In this document: positions 5,573 through 7,448 of the stretch, piece by piece | Position numbering within the stretch: the first letter of the stretch is position 1 | How the letters are laid out: each line of letters starts with the position of its first letter | Origin: Candidatus Bathyarchaeota archaeon | GTDB taxonomy: Archaea > Thermoproteota > Bathyarchaeia > Bathyarchaeales > DTEX01 | DNA: 7,448 bases | Direction: 5' to 3' | Assembly (NCBI GenBank): GCA_018397055.1 | Contig: JAGTQS010000068.1 | Span: 1-7,448 of the forward strand | Notes under the pieces: model-generated | The model's database searches: none | Told to the model about the DNA's origin: nothing | Seen by the model: the letters and a program-made list of their open reading frames with translations, nothing else | Made by a program: the position numbers and the translations under genes

Positions 5573-5763
5573 CTCTCAAGTGCACTCGGCACCAAAAAGA
5601 CTTTGCTGAAAACATGTTTAAGGCTAACGCAATTCATCCACCCTTCAAAGAAAGGTGGTCTATTTGCTAAGCCTATATCAAGAGATGCACGTGAAGGGTC
5701 ACCCATTTCAAACTGGAACCCGCATGAAGATGCTCCCCATAAAAAACTTTTCGGAAAACCCAT
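5416..5763 (-). CDS. GH1 N-terminus fused to element-encoded residues (truncated chimeric frame)
   Basis: From the authentic GH1 ATG at 5763 the frame runs 115 codons to TGA at 5418-5416. Residues 1-29 are the true GH1 start (FPKSFLWGASSCGFQFEMG). Residues 30-115 come from the insertion and resemble no glycosidase. The open frame continues upstream to 5895, but those residues are not conserved-looking and the promoter at 5793-5801 lies inside them, so 5763 is the start. Any protein made would be a short non-enzyme. Part of the element-encoded section (GDGAEPLGCHATQPVNAMTL) could be the tail of a lost TnpB, but this is weak. Confidence 0.5.
   Translation of the reverse strand: MGFPKSFLWGASSCGFQFEMGDPSRASLDIGLANRPPFFEGWMNCVSLKHVFSKVFLVPSALERSPRYTLGDGAEPLGCHATQPVNAMTLKVWSVTVKVYKRKDVTSESFHETPT
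5638..5658 (-). repeat. Left-end hairpin of the element
   Basis: CCACCTTTC, loop TTT, GAAGGGTGG: nine paired bases, eight Watson-Crick and one G-U as RNA (one mismatch as DNA). An outer AGGCT (5674-5670) can pair with AGCCT (5625-5621), extending the structure. Subterminal imperfect palindromes of this kind are what Y1 transposases bind. Confidence 0.7.
5677..5681 (-). promoter_or_regulatory. Target site / TAM TTGAT at the left end of the element
   Basis: On the - strand the five bases just before the element read TTGAT, part of the GH1 codons for Leu-Asp. In ISDra2 the same pentamer is the insertion target of TnpA and the transposon-adjacent motif (TAM) recognised by TnpB. In the empty gene it would lie directly before GAAAATACTGACTGG, the same sequence that now flanks the right end. 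Confidence 0.7.
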
Positions 5764-5792
5764 ACTAATCAAACAAGAATTAGAAATGGCTG

Positions 5793-5801
5793 TATTTAAA
5801 A
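5793..5801 (-). promoter_or_regulatory. TATA box of the GH1 gene
   Basis: TTTTAAATA read on the - strand, preceded by AAAA, is centred near 5797. A start about 26 bases downstream (near 5771) leaves a leader of roughly eight bases before the ATG at 5763. No Shine-Dalgarno is present in GTTTGATTAGT, consistent with near-leaderless translation. The promoter is intact, so the interrupted gene and the element in it should still be transcribed. Confidence 0.5.
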
Positions 5802-5877
5802 TTTTGACGACACCTTTATTCTTTGGGAGAAATGCATGGAATTTTTGTTCATTATTACGCTGCGTTAATCTGAATGT

Positions 5878-5884
5878 AAAAAAA
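5878..5884 (-). terminator. T-tract terminator downstream of tRNA-Leu
   Basis: Seven T residues on the - strand, 34 bases after the CCA end of the tRNA. This is the first T-run past the gene and should end the tRNA transcript before the GH1 promoter. Confidence 0.45.
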
Positions 5885-5917
5885 TAGTCCAACACGTTGA
5901 AATGTTTGGTTTTATTG

Positions 5918-6005
5918 TGGTGCAGAGGGTGGGATTTGAACCCACGAACGCCTTCGCGACAGGCTCCTGAAGCCTGCGCCTTTGACCTAGCTTGGCTACC
6001 TCTGC
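5918..6005 (-). tRNA. tRNA-Leu(CAG), CCA encoded
   Basis: On the - strand the acceptor arm GCAGAGG pairs with CCTCTGC, followed by discriminator A and an encoded CCA. The D-arm is GCC...GGC with the GG pair. The anticodon arm is CAGGC, loop TTCAGGA, GCCTG, so the anticodon is CAG, reading CUG. The long variable arm TCGCGAAGGCGTTC (CGC/GCG stem) is the class II feature of tRNA-Leu, and the T-arm is GTGGG, loop TTCAAAT, CCCAC. The total is 88 bases with CCA, all stems pair, and there is no intron. Confidence 0.97.
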
Positions 6006-6033
6006 TGAAATTCTCGTTTCATGTTTTTTGAAG

Positions 6034-6043
6034 CCTTTTTATG
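6034..6043 (-). promoter_or_regulatory. TATA box of tRNA-Leu
   Basis: CATAAAAAGG on the - strand is centred about 34 bases before the tRNA 5' end at 6005. This predicts a primary transcript starting near 6013 with a short leader for RNase P to remove. Confidence 0.5.
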
Positions 6044-6163
6044 TGATTTGCCTCTGCAAATAGTGTGTAAATGAGATGAAAATATAAAGATGTTACGTTT
6101 GTAGGTTGGCAACAAGAATGTGGAAGATGCTTTTGTAACATATATACCCGCATGAAAGAGAAG

Positions 6164-6170
6164 TTTATAT
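6164..6170 (+). promoter_or_regulatory. TATA box of the second MFS gene
   Basis: TTTATAT, preceded by AGAGAAG, lies about 50 bases before the ATG at 6216. A start near 6193 gives a leader of about 23 bases containing AGTGA (6203-6207), a weak match to the GGTGA part of the archaeal Shine-Dalgarno eight bases before the ATG. Confidence 0.4.
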
Positions 6171-6215
6171 TTGGCTTCTATTCAGCATCTGAACCGATGC
6201 CAAGTGACTTTGGGC

Positions 6216-7448
6216 ATGTTAAAAACCTTCAGTTCGGACGTTCGAACGCTTATTAAAGGAAACATTAAGGTACTTGCCGTCCGAGACATGCTCATAACCG
6301 TAATTGTGGCTTTAACTGGCGGACTTGACGCACTTTACGTAAAGCAGGTTCTAGGAGCCGATTCAGTTGTATTAGGATTCCTTGCCTCAGTGTGGTCCGC
6401 AACGTTTCTTTTTTTCATCCTAATAGGAGGATGGATGTCTGATCATTACGATAAGAAAAAGATGTTACTACTCGGAATGGCATTAACTCTACCCAACCCC
6501 TTGATTTTTGCTTTGGCTCCTAATTGGAAAATCACAATCATCGCGAACCTGCTGGGAGCAGCTGGCGCCGCGTTTTCGACGCCGGCTCATGTCGCGATAT
6601 TGTATTCGTCTTCAGAACAAAGGACAAGAAGCAGAGTTCTCGCGGTTATGAGTACAATTAACAGTTTGGTCAACATCGTAGTTCCACCATTTGGCGCATT
6701 GCTCATCCAAACACTTGGTGGCCTAAATGAGATTCGCGTAATCTTTGTTGTTCAGTTCTTTCTTTCAATATTAGTGCTACATTACACGAACAGAAAAATG
6801 TCTAGTTTATCCAGGCACGAAAACATACGATCAAAGGGGCTTACAGAGTCAATTAAGGAAGTTTTCGGACAAATGGGACACATATACAGAGTGTCAAAAG
6901 AAAGAAAGGCAACAGCGTGGCTGGTTATTGCTTTAACAGGGCCTTGGGCTTGGGAAACAGTGATGCCGTTTTGGGTCATTTACGCAGCGGAAGTTTGTAA
7001 GTCTTCTTTGTTAATTTTAGGTTTTCTCCCAGCGGTTTACAGCCTTACAACAGCATTGCTTTTGTATCCGTTAGCTGAAGTTTCAGATAGGAAGGGTAGA
7101 AAAAAAGTTATTTTGCTCGTTCGGCCTTTTCTCCACTTATGTGTTGTAACACTTTTGATTGGTGGCATATTCTCAGATCTGCCTTTTACGCCTTTAATTC
7201 CGCTTTTAGCATGGATTCTTCGAGCAATAGGTGACTCTTCTTCGCCTTCGTGGATTGCAGCCTCAATAGAAGTTGTGCCCGAAGAGCTGCAGAGTCAATG
7301 GGAGGCTACCAGAGATTTTCTATGGAGAGCAATGACGATTCCTGCAAGCATATTCGGCGGGTTACTTTGGAGTATAGATCCGAAGCTTCCATTCTTATGC
7401 GCATTTCTTGTTGACGGTTTGATAAGATTTCCACTGGAAATTCATCAA
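6216..7448 (+). CDS. MFS transporter, 3' end beyond the window
   Basis: From the ATG at 6216 the frame is open for 411 codons to the last base, with no stop, so the gene is cut by the window edge. It is a major facilitator of unknown substrate. A complete motif A occurs in both halves: GGWMSDHYDKKKM (71-83) after span 2 and LAEVSDRKGRKKV (286-298) after the corresponding span of the second half. A charged central loop lies at about 191-232 (SRHENIRSKG, HIYRVSKERK). Span 4 carries GAAGAAFSTPAHVAI (114-128). It is not a duplicate of the transporter at 2641-3957: the motifs and loops differ and it is closer in style to drug/efflux-type or general MFS proteins. GTG at 6204 is an alternative start in the same frame; the ATG is preferred for the weak AGTGA spacing. 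It is divergent from tRNA-Leu and probably a separate unit. Confidence 0.88.
   Translation, partial: MLKTFSSDVRTLIKGNIKVLAVRDMLITVIVALTGGLDALYVKQVLGADSVVLGFLASVWSATFLFFILIGGWMSDHYDKKKMLLLGMALTLPNPLIFALAPNWKITIIANLLGAAGAAFSTPAHVAILYSSSEQRTRSRVLAVMSTINSLVNIVVPPFGALLIQTLGGLNEIRVIFVVQFFLSILVLHYTNRKMSSLSRHENIRSKGLTESIKEVFGQMGHIYRVSKERKATAWLVIALTGPWAWETVMPFWVIYAAEVCKSSLLILGFLPAVYSLTTALLLYPLAEVSDRKGRKKVILLVRPFLHLCVVTLLIGGIFSDLPFTPLIPLLAWILRAIGDSSSPSWIAASIEVVPEELQSQWEATRDFLWRAMTIPASIFGGLLWSIDPKLPFLCAFLVDGLIRFPLEIHQ

Larger units (their letters stand above)
5360..5676 (-). mobile_element. 317-bp IS200/IS605-type mini-element (no transposase, no TnpB) in GH1
   Basis: The boundaries come from the host gene: only removal of 5360-5676 rejoins the GH1 frame as SLD/ENTDW. 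Read on the - strand, the element starts right after TTGAT and ends ...GGAGGATGTCAC; no target duplication is present and there are no terminal inverted repeats. It has a hairpin 18 bases from the left end and another ten bases from the right end, both with CCACC/GGTGG bases. These are the hallmarks of IS200/IS605 single-strand transposition with HUH Y1 transposase, whose member ISDra2 uses TTGAT as target. It is far too short for tnpA or tnpB, so it is a MITE-like derivative that would need a transposase supplied elsewhere. It lies in the same orientation as GH1. The family assignment rests on structure and recall, not a database match. Confidence 0.8.
3932..5763 (-). pseudogene. Family 1 beta-glycosidase gene interrupted by a 317-bp insertion
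   Basis: Read on the - strand, the gene starts with ATG at 5763, giving MGFPKSFLWGASSCGFQFEM and GDPSRASLD (29 residues to 5677). It is broken by the element at 5360-5676 and resumes at 5359 with ENTDWFTWVHD through to TAA at 3932 (475 residues). Joined, this is 504 residues, close to Sulfolobus LacS (about 490), and the junction matches the family pattern GFQxEMG...(N/S)DWxxWVHD. All key residues survive: Gln-17 (glycone binding), acid/base Glu-210 in TFNEP, nucleophile Glu-418 in VTENG, and Glu-464/Trp-465 in NYEW. Such enzymes hydrolyse beta-glucosides and beta-galactosides in the cytosol. The insertion length is not a multiple of three and brings a TGA at 5418-5416, so no full enzyme can be made from this allele without excision. 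No other stop or frameshift is seen in the host gene, so the break looks recent. Confidence 0.85.

Noticed and set aside
5360..5676. Archaeal bulge-helix-bulge intron, intein or group I/II intron in GH1
   Set aside because: The insertion contains stops and a length not divisible by three, so it is not an intein. I see no paired bulge-helix-bulge at the junctions and no intron core. The TTGAT flank and paired end hairpins favour an IS605-type element.
5360..5676. SRP RNA, RNase P RNA or rRNA fragment, considered because of the GC-rich stems
   Set aside because: The conserved core motifs of these RNAs are not visible, and the exact fit of the boundaries to the GH1 codons points to insertion.
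5243..5887. Several + strand open frames opposite the GH1 gene and its insertion
   Set aside because: They mirror the GH1 frame or the structured element on the other strand, have no start signals, and show no recognisable protein pattern.
5918..6060. tRNA-Leu as an integration site (attL/attR)
   Set aside because: CCTCTGC recurs at 6051-6057, but only seven bases match, no longer duplication of the tRNA 3' end is found, and no integrase gene is present.
6782..6979. Open frame on the - strand within the second transporter
   Set aside because: It is a shadow of the + strand MFS frame, which has continuous membrane spans and both motif A copies across this stretch.

Overview
The window looks like the chromosome of an uncultured archaeon, most likely of the Bathyarchaeia/Thermoproteota type. 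The evidence is that several starts are preceded by TATA-like boxes at leaderless or near-leaderless spacing, T-tracts act as terminators, the tRNA-Leu is archaeal-style, and the family 1 glycosidase is of the Sulfolobus/Pyrococcus LacS/CelB kind. The lineage is an inference from protein style; there is no marker gene.

Layout on the + strand: a small helix-turn-helix regulator (138-452, TTG start), two small proteins of unknown function (593-820, and 896-1159 with two membrane spans), then a two-gene sugar unit with a 4-base stop/start overlap. This unit holds a glycoside hydrolase family 4 (GH4) enzyme (1262-2644) and a major facilitator (MFS) transporter (2641-3957). On the - strand, tail to tail with it, is a family 1 beta-glycosidase (GH1) that is broken by an insertion (pieces 3932-5359 and 5677-5763). 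Upstream of GH1 on the same strand is tRNA-Leu(CAG) (5918-6005). A second, unrelated MFS transporter on the + strand (6216 onward) runs off the window end.

The most interesting structure is a 317-bp insertion (5360-5676) in the GH1 gene. It sits directly after the pentanucleotide TTGAT, causes no target duplication, carries a hairpin near each end (both with a CCACC/GGTGG base), and ends in ...GATGTCAC. This is the layout of IS200/IS605-type elements such as ISDra2. There is no transposase or TnpB gene, so it is a mini-element whose right part looks like an omega-RNA (TnpB guide RNA) scaffold. Removing exactly 317 bp rebuilds an uninterrupted 504-residue GH1 across the junction SLD/ENTDW. The element points the same way as the host gene, so the GH1 transcript would carry the putative omega-RNA with the GH1 sequence as its guide.

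Taken together, the central region is a glycoside-use locus: an MFS carrier imports a sugar or glycoside, GH4 splits alpha-type (or uronic) linkages using NAD and a divalent metal, and GH1 would split beta-linkages if the element were removed. The intact carriers and GH4 show no sign of decay, so loss of GH1 may be recent, reversible, or limited to part of the population.
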